DNA of 64,000 bases from Chitinophaga vietnamensis (lineage in GTDB: Bacteria; Bacteroidota; Bacteroidia; Chitinophagales; Chitinophagaceae): the NCBI RefSeq assembly GCF_902167635.1, contig NZ_CABHMS010000004.1:434001-498000 (forward strand). Direction: 5' to 3'. The position numbers and the translations under genes were made by a program. Below the pieces are notes generated by a model, which was given only the letters and a program-made list of their open reading frames with translations, was not told the origin of the DNA and searched no databases. Below, one piece after another: positions 1-9,199 of the stretch (within the stretch, counting starts at the first letter, position 1; each line of letters starts with the position of its first letter).

Positions 1-275
1 TCGCCGGGCTCTGTGATATTGTGCAGTTGTAATTGGAGATTGTTGCGGAACTGTTGTGCAGCTTTACCGCTGTAATGCCCGCTGCTGGCCATTTGCAGGA
101 GTGCGTCATCCATATTGTTTGCATAGATGAGGGAGCGGTGATTGTTACGCAGGATAAGTTGTGCATTGTTGTGTTGCTGATAGATATAGATAATGCCGGT
201 GATGCCGAATGCCAGCACGATCCCCGACAGGCACGCCAGGCCGAGGGTGAGTTTTGTTGTAAACCTTATACGCAT
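1..275 (-). CDS. Membrane sensor protein, N-terminus only (cut by window edge)
   Basis: An open frame on the minus strand starts at ATG 275 and runs off the left edge without a stop (91 codons visible). The first residues are basic (MRIRFTTK), followed by one strong hydrophobic segment at about residues 9-30, then a polar, Gln/Asn-rich stretch with short helical spacing. A short basic head, one membrane span and a periplasmic helical region is typical of sensor histidine kinases with a four-helix or KinB-like sensor, but no kinase domain is visible. An in-frame TGA lies five codons upstream, so 275 is the likely start. No Shine-Dalgarno is obvious. The class is inferred; only the membrane topology is seen. 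Confidence 0.6.
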   Translation of the reverse strand, partial: MRIRFTTKLTLGLACLSGIVLAFGITGIIYIYQQHNNAQLILRNNHRSLIYANNMDDALLQMASSGHYSGKAAQQFRNNLQLQLHNITEPG

Positions 276-472
276 GCGGGAGCCCGATCAAAGCAGGTGC
301 CACAGCAGGTAAATGATTGATAACGAATGATAAGCAGCAAAGCAGGAGAGGGGCTACCATGCAGAAATGAGAGGGTATGCTGCAAAAACGGCAAAAAGAA
401 ACCGGGACCTCTGGCGGCAGATCCGTTAGCAGGAAAGCATCATAGATGTGCGGTCAGCGACCCCGGAAAGTA

Positions 473-1423
473 TTACTGCTGCTGGGCTTCAAAGCTTTCT
501 TTGATCTTCTCGAGCAGTTTGGTTTGTATCATTTGTTGGGCGAGCAGTATCATGTTTTTGAAGGCAATGCCTTTGGAGATACCATGGCCGATGATCACAG
601 GTTTGGAAACCCCGAGCACCGGTGTGCCGCCATATGATTCGAAATCGAATTTATTGATGTATTCGTCGTTGATGCTGCGTTTGTGTGCGATCTCATAGAA
701 AGATTCGGCCATTTTCAGCACGATATTGCCGGTGAATCCTTCACAAACGATTACATCTGCTTTTGTATTGAAGATATCCCTTCCTTCTACGTTACCGATG
801 AAATTGAGTTGTTTGTTTTCTTTCAGCAGCGGGTAGGTGGCTTGGGCGAGCAGGTTGCCTTTTCCTTCTTCTTCTCCGATATTCAGCAGGCCTACTTTAG
901 GATTGGGCATTTTCAGGATATACTGGGAATAAAGGGAACCGAGGAGGGCGAATTGCGCCAGATTTTCAGGTTTGCAGTCGGCATTGATACCCACGTCTAG
1001 CAAGAGGCCGAATGAGCCGTCTTCGCGGGGCACGGGAGTAGAGATCGTAGGACGTTGCACCCCATCAATGGCTTTAATAGAATAATAGGTACCTACCATC
1101 ATCGCGCCGGTATTACCCGCGCTGATGAAAGCATCTACCTTGTCATTCTTCAGTAAGTGAAAACCAATAGAGATAGAGGATTGTGGCTTTTCTTTCAGTG
1201 CCTTGGTAGGGTGTTCATTCATCCCGATTACCTGGGATGAATGAACAACTGAATATTTTGATTGGTCCAGCTGCGCATCGGCCAGTAGGGGAGTTAAGGC
1301 TTGCTCATCTCCGATCAGGACCAGGTGCACATCAGATGCAACGGTATCTAAAAATAATTTTACTCCTTTTACTGCTTCAAGAGGTGCGAAGTCGCCCCCC
1401 ATCATATCAAGCCCGATTCTCAT
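473..1423 (-). CDS. plsX: Phosphate acyltransferase PlsX
   Basis: PlsX makes acyl-phosphate from acyl-ACP and phosphate for the PlsY route to lysophosphatidic acid, at the membrane surface. The protein is about 316 aa, normal for the family. The N-terminus MRIGLDMMGGDFAP carries the family GLDxMGGDxAP signature, and the later GNTGAMM, GxxxFGLLLDVG, NIGEE and CEGFTGNI motifs are all present. A TTG codon nine bases upstream could also start the frame, but ATG 1423 places the signature at the usual position. It is the last gene of the DUF177-rpmF-plsX unit, 48 bp after rpmF, an arrangement that couples ribosome and phospholipid synthesis in many bacteria. The usual next gene, fabH, is absent downstream. 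Confidence 0.96.
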   Translation of the reverse strand: MRIGLDMMGGDFAPLEAVKGVKLFLDTVASDVHLVLIGDEQALTPLLADAQLDQSKYSVVHSSQVIGMNEHPTKALKEKPQSSISIGFHLLKNDKVDAFISAGNTGAMMVGTYYSIKAIDGVQRPTISTPVPREDGSFGLLLDVGINADCKPENLAQFALLGSLYSQYILKMPNPKVGLLNIGEEEGKGNLLAQATYPLLKENKQLNFIGNVEGRDIFNTKADVIVCEGFTGNIVLKMAESFYEIAHKRSINDEYINKFDFESYGGTPVLGVSKPVIIGHGISKGIAFKNMILLAQQMIQTKLLEKIKESFEAQQQ

Positions 1424-1471
1424 GTAACTCAAGTTTGTTCTTGTTAGCTCGGGTAAAAATAGTAAAATTAA

Positions 1472-1666
1472 TTATTTAGCGTTGCTCTGTTTTTCCAACA
1501 CTACTTTTCCTTTGTAGTACAGTTTGTTTTCTACCCAATGAGCACGATGTCTCAGGTGCACTTCTCCGGTTGCGCTGTCTGTGCTTAATGTATCCGCTAC
1601 CGCCTTATAATGCGTTCTTCTCTTTGCTGATCTTTGCTGAGAATGTCTGCGTTTAGGATTTGGCAT
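1472..1666 (-). CDS. rpmF: 50S ribosomal protein L32, zinc-free form
   Basis: This 64-aa basic protein begins MPNPKRRHSQQRSAKRRTHY, the standard L32 head, and keeps the HLRHRAH and YYKGKVV segments. In many bacteria L32 binds zinc through four cysteines in the second half; here there is no cysteine at all, so it is a Zn-independent (C-minus) form. It sits 12 bp after the DUF177 gene and ahead of plsX in the same orientation, the standard yceD-rpmF-plsX context, so it is very likely co-transcribed from the promoter at 2249-2278. Confidence 0.95.
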   Translation of the reverse strand: MPNPKRRHSQQRSAKRRTHYKAVADTLSTDSATGEVHLRHRAHWVENKLYYKGKVVLEKQSNAK

Positions 1667-1678
1667 TTTATTTAATTT

Positions 1679-2221
1679 TTAATTGTCCTTAAATTTATCC
1701 AACCCTTTCCAGATTGGGTTATCGTTCTCTTTTGCCTGCTGGTTCATGCGTTCCAGCATTTCAATCACTTTCGGATTACATCCGCTGGTACCATCCGGTT
1801 TGTCGGGATGGATACGCTGCATCGGGATGCTCAGGTGAATGAACTCATAAATCCAGTCCGCCACATTTAAATGTGACTCGGCTTTGGAAATATACGTTAC
1901 ATCCGGGTCCTCTTCGCCTTCCGCCATTTCTTCCGGATTGTCCACCAGCTTTACCACCTGGTTGAAATCATCCCACAACCGTAATTCAAAAGGCTCGCCG
2001 CAACGGTCACAAATCACAGTGGCAGTACCGCCAATCTCGAATTTCAGCATGAAGAAATTACTCTTCTTGTCCAGGCTCAGATTGATCGTTGCCTTACAGT
2101 TACTGAAATCCTTGGGCCCTTCGTAGTTGTTGAAGAAATCCTCTCCTACCTCATACTGAAATGAATGCACCCCTGGTTTTAATCCTACAAAGGCTATATC
2201 AAATTCGCGGAGTGGTTTCAT
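1679..2221 (-). CDS. DUF177 (YceD-like) rRNA accumulation protein
   Basis: The protein is about 180 aa of the DUF177/YceD family, which is linked to 23S rRNA accumulation and is almost always encoded directly upstream of rpmF, as here. The family core ICDRCGEPFELRLWD (CxxC-type metal knuckle) and an acidic EEMAEGEEDPDV segment are visible, followed by LNVADWIYEFIHLSIPMQRIHP. ATG 2221 (MKPLREFDIAF) is chosen over an upstream TTG at 2251 because the TTG falls inside the -7 promoter element. First gene of the DUF177-rpmF-plsX unit. Confidence 0.92.
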   Translation of the reverse strand: MKPLREFDIAFVGLKPGVHSFQYEVGEDFFNNYEGPKDFSNCKATINLSLDKKSNFFMLKFEIGGTATVICDRCGEPFELRLWDDFNQVVKLVDNPEEMAEGEEDPDVTYISKAESHLNVADWIYEFIHLSIPMQRIHPDKPDGTSGCNPKVIEMLERMNQQAKENDNPIWKGLDKFKDN

Positions 2222-2248
2222 ATCAATATCCTCACTTTTAGAGGGATG

Positions 2249-2278
2249 CAAAGGTAATTAAATATTTGCAATTGCAAA
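2249..2278 (-). promoter_or_regulatory. Bacteroidota-type promoter for DUF177-rpmF-plsX
   Basis: Reading the minus strand there is TTTG at 2278-2275 and TACCTTTG at 2256-2249, spaced 18 bp, matching the Bacteroidota -33 TTTG / -7 TAnnTTTG pattern (usual spacing 19-21). Transcription would begin near 2243, giving a leader of about 20 nt to ATG 2221. A second copy of the same 10-mer containing CAAAGGTA occurs at 2381-2390 but has no matching -33 element. Confidence 0.6.
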
Positions 2279-2473
2279 AATTTCCTAAATTTGTTCACTA
2301 TTGATATTATATTTATATATATATTTATATAATAATAAAATATCTGCCATATAACTGTTTGTGGCAGCATGGCCGGACTACAAAGGTAATTATTTCACCC
2401 CGTATCCCGGCAGCATTTTCACAAACAACACGAAAATCCGAAAAACCCTTAAGTCCCCTGTTCCATCAAAACG

Positions 2474-4894
2474 ATGAAGCCCATAGGAAAGAAAGATAAA
2501 AAGCAGCCAGATCCCGCTCCTACCGGGATATTGCCAGACAGTCTGCCGGAACAGTTTTCTATGCCCATCACCGCCTGGCTCGCCAGTAACAGCGCAGGCG
2601 TAATGGTAACCAACGAAAAACATCAATGCATCTGGATCAATGAAGTGCTCCAACAACACCTTGGCGGCGCTTTTCCAGTCCATCCTTCCTATAATGAACT
2701 CATCAGTTTTTTTAAACCGCTGGTAGCGGAACCCGCCGCCTTCGAAGAAAAAATGCGCTCCCTCCGCCGGAAAAAAAAGCCCTGGTTCGGATGGGAAGTA
2801 GTATTCAACAACGGCAAAACCCTCGAAGTTACCTACCTGCCTGTATTTGACGGCAAAACATTCCGGGGCAGCATCTGGCAGTCGGTAGATGTGACCCGCC
2901 GCCGCAACGTACAGGAAGAGATCCGGCGCAACGAAGAGAAGTTCAAAGTAATCCTCAATAACCTCAATGCCGCCATGTGCGAAACGGATGTCAAAGGCAA
3001 CATCACCCGCGTGTATGAAAGCTTTTGCCGCCTCTCCGGCTACAAAGAGGAAGAACTGCTCGGCAAAAATATTACAGAAGTATTTGTGCCGGCAGAGAAC
3101 CGACGCTATGCCCACGCCCTCCGCAAACGCAGGCTGGACGATAATGTGCCGCTTGTCTACGATATGGAAGTGGTGCTGAAAGACGGCTCCCGCCGCTGGG
3201 TGCTCGCCAGCTCCGCCAACGTGTACGACCGTGATGGCAAAATTATCGGCGGCGCCGGCATCCACATGGATATCACCGGCCAGAAAATGTTGCAGAAAGA
3301 ACTGGAAACCGCCCGCAAACAGGCGGAAGAAGCCCAGCAGGCACAGAAGGAATTTCTTGCCAGCATGAGCCACGAAATCAGGACGCCGCTCAACGCCATC
3401 ATCGGCATGGCCCACCTCCTCGAAGAAACTAATCTCGATCCGCAACAAAAAGAATATATTAACATCCTCAAACACTCCTCCGGTATACTGCTGGGCATCG
3501 TAAGCGATATCCTCGATATTTCCCGTATCGAAGCCCGGGAACTACAGGTTAACCAGCGGGAGTTCAACCTGCGGGAGCTGATTCAATCACTCCGCCAGAC
3601 CTTCGAACTCAAGCTGGGCCGCCGTCCTATCACGGTCAGCGCCGAACTGGACGCCGCTATCGATACCTGGCTCATTGGCGACGACGTACTGCTGAACCAA
3701 ATACTAATCAATTTGTTAGGTAATGCAGAGAAGTTCACCAGTGAAGGAGAGATCGCCATTAAAGCGGTACAGGAAAGTTGGCTCGACAATAAACTATGGG
3801 TGCGTTTTCGTATATGCGATACCGGTATAGGTATCCGGAAAGATAAACTGGAGCTCATCTTCCACAATTATAAACAGGCAGAAGGGGAGATCCGTGAAAA
3901 ATACGGTGGCACAGGACTGGGCCTCGCCATCGCCAAACAACTGGTAGAATTACAGGGAGGCACGATTTCAGTGGAAGATTGCCCGGGATACCGTACCTGC
4001 TTCAGCTTTAACCTGCCTTTCATGGACAGCCGCAAACCATTGTCGGCATCCGGCCGCAAAACCGGCAGAAGGCTCATTCAACGCACCTTTGAAAACGCCA
4101 GGCTACTCGTAGTAGAGGATAACCCGATGAACCTGCGTTATATAATGAGTTTACTCGAGAAATATAAGATCAACTACCAGCTGGCCACTAACGGCCCCGA
4201 TGCTTGCTATTTCCTGGAATCCCGTCAATACGACCTGGTGCTGATGGATATCCGTATCCCCGGAATGAATGGACTGGAACTGGCACAGAAGATCAGGGCA
4301 GATGAGAACAAGCCCAATGTGGCGACCCCCGTGATAGCGACTACCGCAGTAGCAATGGAAAGCACCGCAACGATGGCCAGAGCTGCCGGGATTACCGATA
4401 TCCTGACCAAACCATATACACCTGAACAATTACTACAGGTGTTCAACAAATATCTCAACGAAGACGAAACAGAACTTATAATGGAAGAAGTGCAGAATAT
4501 CAGTGGATTTGAATTTCATCCTGACCTGGATGTACAATACCTCACGGAATTGTATGAGAACAATATCTCCTATGCCGCTGACCTTTTCGAGATCTTTATC
4601 CGCACCATCCGCGACGAGATCGCCAAACTGCGGGAAATGGTCGATGAACATGACTGGGAATCAATGAAGTTCCAGGTGCACAAGCTCAAACCTAACTTTG
4701 CGATGGTAGGGCTCACCTGGATCACCGACAAAATGCAGGCACTCGAAAACTACCTGCGCACCGACCAGGAACATCACCTGGCCGATATCTCCAAACTGTT
4801 CAACGAAATATCCACGGAAGTAGACAAGTTTTATCCTGTTGTAGATGAAGAATTCCAGAAGATGCGTCAGTTCATTGCTAACAACGGGCTTTGA
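2474..4894 (+). CDS. Soluble PAS-PAS hybrid histidine kinase with receiver and HPt
   Basis: This 806-aa protein has no signal peptide or membrane span and should sense in the cytoplasm. Domains in order: a PAS-like region at about 30-145, PAS/PAC at about 153-272, a short coiled linker, HisKA with the phospho-accepting His300 in MSHEIRTPLNAIIG, HATPase_c with N box around 406-421, DTGIGI at 449-454 and GGTGLGLAI at 478-486, a receiver domain with ED at 548-549, phospho-acceptor Asp592 and Lys646, and a C-terminal HPt with His736 in VHKLK. All steps of a His-Asp-His relay are therefore in one chain, but no DNA-binding output is fused and no response regulator is adjacent. Its stop abuts the stop of the convergent fructosamine-kinase gene. 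Confidence 0.95.
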   Translation: MKPIGKKDKKQPDPAPTGILPDSLPEQFSMPITAWLASNSAGVMVTNEKHQCIWINEVLQQHLGGAFPVHPSYNELISFFKPLVAEPAAFEEKMRSLRRKKKPWFGWEVVFNNGKTLEVTYLPVFDGKTFRGSIWQSVDVTRRRNVQEEIRRNEEKFKVILNNLNAAMCETDVKGNITRVYESFCRLSGYKEEELLGKNITEVFVPAENRRYAHALRKRRLDDNVPLVYDMEVVLKDGSRRWVLASSANVYDRDGKIIGGAGIHMDITGQKMLQKELETARKQAEEAQQAQKEFLASMSHEIRTPLNAIIGMAHLLEETNLDPQQKEYINILKHSSGILLGIVSDILDISRIEARELQVNQREFNLRELIQSLRQTFELKLGRRPITVSAELDAAIDTWLIGDDVLLNQILINLLGNAEKFTSEGEIAIKAVQESWLDNKLWVRFRICDTGIGIRKDKLELIFHNYKQAEGEIREKYGGTGLGLAIAKQLVELQGGTISVEDCPGYRTCFSFNLPFMDSRKPLSASGRKTGRRLIQRTFENARLLVVEDNPMNLRYIMSLLEKYKINYQLATNGPDACYFLESRQYDLVLMDIRIPGMNGLELAQKIRADENKPNVATPVIATTAVAMESTATMARAAGITDILTKPYTPEQLLQVFNKYLNEDETELIMEEVQNISGFEFHPDLDVQYLTELYENNISYAADLFEIFIRTIRDEIAKLREMVDEHDWESMKFQVHKLKPNFAMVGLTWITDKMQALENYLRTDQEHHLADISKLFNEISTEVDKFYPVVDEEFQKMRQFIANNGL

Positions 4895-5773
4895 TCAGAA
4901 CGCCTGCAGCACCTCTCTGATGCTGCTGTAATAATTTCCCCCAAACAAGATTGTATGCACCAACAGCGGGTATAGCTGACAAACACCGATGCGTTGCTGC
5001 CAGCCCGGCTGTAATGGCCACAGGGACTGATATGCATAGTAGAAACGGGTATCAAAGCCGCCGAATAACCTCGCCATGGCAAGGTCCATTTCACGATGAC
5101 CGAAATATGCTGCCGGATCATATACGCAGGCTTTACCATTGGCGCCTACCATGAAATTGCCCGACCACAGGTCGCCATGCAGCAAGGCAGGCGCCTCGCC
5201 GGGAAACAGCTGTGGCAGCCGCTTGCAGAGATGTTCCATCTGTCGCACGGCGCTGCCTTCGATCAGGCGCTGGTCGTACGCCATGCGGGTGAGCGGCATC
5301 AGCCGGTTAAACGCATAGAACACCGGCCAGCTGCTATAAGGAGTATTGTATTGTTTGAGAGAACCGATGTAGTTAGGAGCCGGCGCGCCAAAATGTGCCT
5401 GCGTTACCTGGTGCTGCTTTACCAGCAAACTGGCAAAATTTTCCCAGAAATCCGCCACCGCATTGCCTTTGGTAAGATACTCCATCAACAGGAACGCTTT
5501 GCCGCCCGCCACGCCATAGGCGAGGGGCTCCGGCACTGTCAGCGCCTGCGCGGCACGCAACATTTTCAGCCCCGCAAACTCCTGGGCAAACATATCAGGA
5601 AAACGCGCCGCATCATTCATCTTCAGAAAAAAATAGCCTTCGTTCGTGGCTATACGAAATGTTTCATTTATATCGCCGCCGCGTACGCTTTTTGATTCAT
5701 TAATATGTATTTTCACTTTCAGTTGCCGGGATATCACTTCACCCAGTTGCTGCTGTAGAATATCATCTATCAT
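4895..5773 (-). CDS. Fructosamine kinase family protein
   Basis: The protein is about 292 aa of the fructosamine-3-kinase/ketosamine kinase family, with an aminoglycoside-phosphotransferase-like fold. Family members phosphorylate protein-bound or free Amadori products (fructosamine, ribulosamine). Visible motifs are the nucleotide-binding GGDINETFRI, FLKMN, the catalytic loop LLHGDLWSGN and the metal-binding DPAAYFGHREMDLAM. ATG 5773 (MIDDILQQ) is preferred over a GTG nine bases upstream. That ATG shares the CATG at 5771-5774 with a plus-strand ATG of the divergent DUF3810 gene. The substrate cannot be told from sequence. Confidence 0.93.
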   Translation of the reverse strand: MIDDILQQQLGEVISRQLKVKIHINESKSVRGGDINETFRIATNEGYFFLKMNDAARFPDMFAQEFAGLKMLRAAQALTVPEPLAYGVAGGKAFLLMEYLTKGNAVADFWENFASLLVKQHQVTQAHFGAPAPNYIGSLKQYNTPYSSWPVFYAFNRLMPLTRMAYDQRLIEGSAVRQMEHLCKRLPQLFPGEAPALLHGDLWSGNFMVGANGKACVYDPAAYFGHREMDLAMARLFGGFDTRFYYAYQSLWPLQPGWQQRIGVCQLYPLLVHTILFGGNYYSSIREVLQAF

Positions 5774-5786
5774 GTTCGCCACTTAT

Positions 5787-6866
5787 ATGGAAACAAAAGC
5801 CAAATTTAAAAACAAGATCCTCCGTATCGTACTAACACTTACGGCTATACTGTTGTTGAAAGGATTGTTTGCCTGGAGTAACCGCTTCGAATATCTCTAC
5901 TTCCACAAGTGGTATGTTTGGATCAGTGCAGTGTTTAGACAAGTCACAGGTATAGTACCATTCAGTGTTGGCGACGTAATATATACCGTCTGGATTATAA
6001 CAGGAATACTTTATTTGTTAAAACTATGTTATAAGCTGGTGAAGCTGCAATGGCCCGATCTCGGCCTGCAACTGTTACGGGGCCTACATTTCCTGCTCAA
6101 AGCGTACTTTGCATTCCTGCTGCTCTGGGGCATGAACTATGAGAGGAACCCGCTCCTGCAGGATACTGGCTTGATCACCGGCCCTTATAACACTCAGCAA
6201 CTCTACCAATTATCTGATACCCTCCTGCAACTGGTGAATAAAGAGAAGGCTAATATCGGCGATACCATCAATGCTACCACGCCGGATACCACCGCGCTTT
6301 TCAAAAGGGCCGTGGCGGCCTATGAGGCGGCCGCAAAACGCTGGCCGGCCTTCACTTACCGCCATCCCAGCGTAAAGCCCGCACTCTTCGGCCACTGGCT
6401 GAACTATGTAGGCACTACCGGTTATCTCAATCCTTTTACCAACGAGGCACAGGTGAATACCACCACGCCGCCGGTACTGCAGCCTTATATCACCTGTCAT
6501 GAAATTGCCCACCAGCTGGGCTATGCGCCGGAAGAAGATGCCAATTTCGTAGGTTACCTGGCCGCTACCAGTTTACCGGATAGCCGTTTCCGTTATGCCG
6601 CCAATTTTGAGATGTTCCTGTACAGCGTAAGGCAGCTGGGCCGCCGGGATACCACGCTGGCGCGGCAACTGTGGCAGCGCACCGTACCCGGCGTACGGGC
6701 CGATTACAAGTCCATTATCGCTTTCTATGAAAAATATGAAGGCAAGGTAGATGATTATTCCGCCGCCTTGTACGATCAGTACCTGAAAGCCAACAAACAA
6801 CATAAAGGCATCCGCAGCTACAGTGAAGTAACCGGGTGGCTGATGGCCTATTTCAAGGTACACTAG
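5787..6866 (+). CDS. DUF3810 membrane protein with HExxH motif
   Basis: The protein is about 359 aa of the DUF3810 family. Three hydrophobic segments lie in the first ~130 residues, followed by a soluble domain with HEIAHQLGYAPEEDANF; the HExxH starts at residue 238 with further acidic residues behind it. The motif suggests a zinc metallopeptidase-like domain facing the periplasm, but the family is uncharacterised. METKAKF at 5787 is the chosen start; an ATG at 5772 lies only one base from the divergent gene's start codon and gives five extra residues. The stop overlaps the stop of the convergent arginase gene in a CTAG. Confidence 0.88.
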   Translation: METKAKFKNKILRIVLTLTAILLLKGLFAWSNRFEYLYFHKWYVWISAVFRQVTGIVPFSVGDVIYTVWIITGILYLLKLCYKLVKLQWPDLGLQLLRGLHFLLKAYFAFLLLWGMNYERNPLLQDTGLITGPYNTQQLYQLSDTLLQLVNKEKANIGDTINATTPDTTALFKRAVAAYEAAAKRWPAFTYRHPSVKPALFGHWLNYVGTTGYLNPFTNEAQVNTTTPPVLQPYITCHEIAHQLGYAPEEDANFVGYLAATSLPDSRFRYAANFEMFLYSVRQLGRRDTTLARQLWQRTVPGVRADYKSIIAFYEKYEGKVDDYSAALYDQYLKANKQHKGIRSYSEVTGWLMAYFKVH

Positions 6867-7810
6867 TTCATCATCAGTACGTTCACGCTGCGTTGCAGGA
6901 TGTTGAACGCTATTTCCGCCATGAGGTTTTCGCGGTCCAGCGTGGGGTTCACCTCTGTGATTTCAAAGCAGCAGATCTTGCGGTGTTGCATGAATTTGGC
7001 GATGAGGTCTTCCGCCTCGCGTTCGCGCAGGCCATTGCTCACCGGCGTGCCGGTACCCCTGGAAATAGAAGCGTCGAGACTGTCCACGTCAAACGATACA
7101 TAAATATATTCGCAATCGCTGAGATAGCGGAATACAGAACGGGAGATGTTTTCCGGGCCTTTGCGGCGTACTTCATTGGTAGTGATCACCTTCATGCCGT
7201 ATTGCTTGATAAGGTGATCTTCTTCCTTCTCATAATCTCTCAATGAAATAAAAACGATATCCTCCGGTAATACCTTCGGTGCGATCTTGCCGATATTCTT
7301 CAGGGCATTCCACATTTTGGCAGTGTTCTCGTCGAGATCATGGACCTTGCATTCGAGATTGTCTTCTGCAATGGAAGCTGCCAGCGGCATACCGTGCATG
7401 TTACCGGAAGGCGTGGTGTAAGGGGTGTGAAGATCGGCATGGGCATCGATCCAGATCACGCCCAGCTTGGATTTGGGATGGGCCATCTTGAGCCCTGCGA
7501 TGGTGGCGCCAGCGGTGCTGTGATCGCCGGAAAGCACCACCGGAAACCAGTTGGCCTTCACCGTTTCACAGACGCTTTTGCTGATACGCTCGTACATACT
7601 CAGGGTGCCTTTGATCCTTTTGGCAAAAGGAGATTCAATAGGCTCGAACAACAGTTTGTTTTCTGTTTCGATCGATTCCGTAGGAAAGTGAACAAAGAAG
7701 TTGCTCATGAAGTCGAGTGCTGCGATCTTGATGGCGTCTATACCAAGACTGGCGCCCCTTGTGCCGGCCCCTATCTCCGATTTAACCTCGATTATCTTGA
7801 TGTTCTTCAT
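6863..7810 (-). CDS. rocF: Arginase family enzyme (probable arginase)
   Basis: This 315-aa ureohydrolase hydrolyses arginine to ornithine and urea if it is a true arginase. Manganese-binding motifs are complete: SGDHS with His97, DAHADLHTP at 122-130, and FDVDSLD near residue 243. The SGNMHGMP segment (near 135-141) and the EVNPTLD segment are those of arginases rather than agmatinases. The SGDHS replaces the more common GGDHS, a minor change. It stands alone, with no ornithine or proline catabolic gene nearby. The final codon overlaps DUF3810, so convergent transcripts must overlap. Confidence 0.88.
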   Translation of the reverse strand: MKNIKIIEVKSEIGAGTRGASLGIDAIKIAALDFMSNFFVHFPTESIETENKLLFEPIESPFAKRIKGTLSMYERISKSVCETVKANWFPVVLSGDHSTAGATIAGLKMAHPKSKLGVIWIDAHADLHTPYTTPSGNMHGMPLAASIAEDNLECKVHDLDENTAKMWNALKNIGKIAPKVLPEDIVFISLRDYEKEEDHLIKQYGMKVITTNEVRRKGPENISRSVFRYLSDCEYIYVSFDVDSLDASISRGTGTPVSNGLREREAEDLIAKFMQHRKICCFEITEVNPTLDRENLMAEIAFNILQRSVNVLMMN

Positions 7811-8059
7811 AAAATACTGAATTGCTTCATTAGCGGCAAGCTACAGGATTTTATGGGAACGCCCAAAGCGCAACACCCGGAAAAGATAAAAAGGCCTGCG
7901 TGCTTATGTGAACCAAATCCAACACTGTAGCCATATCGTAACGATTTATTCAATAATTTAATGGATATGATGGATAACATTGAATTTTAACAGGGGCATT
8001 TTTTTAGCTCCTGATTTATAGATAATTTGAGACATCACTAAAACAATAATATTACAACC

Positions 8060-9199
8060 ATGGACTATCAACTGACGGAAGAACACCTGATGATACAAAA
8101 AGCAGCGCGCGATTTTGCTGTGAATGAACTGTTGCCAGGTGTGATTGAGCGGGATGAACAACAGAAATTTCCGAAAGAACAGATCAAAAAGCTCGGAGAA
8201 CTGGGCTTTCTGGGGATGATGGTGAGCCCGAAGTACGGCGGCGCCGGCCTCGACACCATTTCCTATGTATTGGCCATGGAAGAAATATCGAAGGTAGATG
8301 CCTCCGCCTCTGTAGTCATGAGTGTGAATAACTCATTGGTATGCTGGGGCCTCGAAACTTTCGGCACCGAAGAACAAAAACAGCAATACCTCGTGCCGCT
8401 CGCCAAAGGAGAGATCATCGGCGCCTTCCTGCTCAGCGAGCCGGAAGCCGGATCAGACGCCACTTCCCAGCGTACCACCGCTGAAGATAAAGGCGATCAT
8501 TATCTTCTCAACGGCACCAAAAACTGGATCACCAACGGTAACTCCGCCAGCGTATACCTCGTGATTGCACAAACGCATCCTGAAAAGGGCAGCAAAGGCA
8601 TCAACGCGCTCATCGTAGAAAAGAACAGTCCCGGCATCACCGTTGGCGCCAAAGAAAATAAACTGGGCATCCGCGGCAGCGATACCCACAGCATCATGTT
8701 CCAGGATGTGAAAGTGCCGAAAGCAAACAGGATAGGGGAAGATGGCTTCGGCTTCAAATTCGCGATGAAAACATTGGCCGGAGGCCGCATCGGTATTGCC
8801 TCCCAGGCGCTGGGCATCGCCAGCGGCGCTTATGAGCTGGCACTCAAATACTCCAAAGAAAGAAAAGCATTTGGTAAAGAAATATCCCAGCACCAGGCCA
8901 TCCAGTTCAAACTGGCAGATATGGCCACCCGCATTGAAGCATCGCGCCTGCTTTGCCTCAAAGCCGCCTGGGAAAAAGATAACCATCTCGACTATACGCT
9001 GAGCGGCTCTATGGCCAAAGTATTCTCCTCCGAAACGGCCATGTGGGTAACCACAGAAGCAGTGCAGGTACACGGCGGCTACGGCTACGTAAAAGAATAC
9101 CATGTAGAACGCCTCATGCGCGATGCCAAGATCACCCAGATCTATGAAGGTACTTCTGAAGTACAACGCATCGTTATCGCCAGAAGCATTCTTGGCTGA
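8060..9199 (+). CDS. Acyl-CoA dehydrogenase (short-chain/butyryl type)
   Basis: A 379-aa FAD-dependent acyl-CoA dehydrogenase of normal length. It introduces the alpha,beta double bond in beta-oxidation or amino-acid-derived acyl-CoA breakdown, passing electrons to ETF. The N-terminal helical domain, LLSEPEAGSDATS and WITNG in the middle barrel, and the C-terminal ERKAFGKEISQHQAIQF are present. The catalytic base is the glutamate of YEGTSEVQR (about residue 363), placed as in butyryl/short-chain enzymes. It is divergent from arginase across 249 bp and is followed directly by a 73-bp inverted repeat. Confidence 0.95.
   Translation: MDYQLTEEHLMIQKAARDFAVNELLPGVIERDEQQKFPKEQIKKLGELGFLGMMVSPKYGGAGLDTISYVLAMEEISKVDASASVVMSVNNSLVCWGLETFGTEEQKQQYLVPLAKGEIIGAFLLSEPEAGSDATSQRTTAEDKGDHYLLNGTKNWITNGNSASVYLVIAQTHPEKGSKGINALIVEKNSPGITVGAKENKLGIRGSDTHSIMFQDVKVPKANRIGEDGFGFKFAMKTLAGGRIGIASQALGIASGAYELALKYSKERKAFGKEISQHQAIQFKLADMATRIEASRLLCLKAAWEKDNHLDYTLSGSMAKVFSSETAMWVTTEAVQVHGGYGYVKEYHVERLMRDAKITQIYEGTSEVQRIVIARSILG

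Noticed and set aside
2390-3475. 361-codon antisense frame over the hybrid kinase
   Set aside because: Phe/Ala-rich, low-complexity translation typical of the reverse complement of a biased gene.
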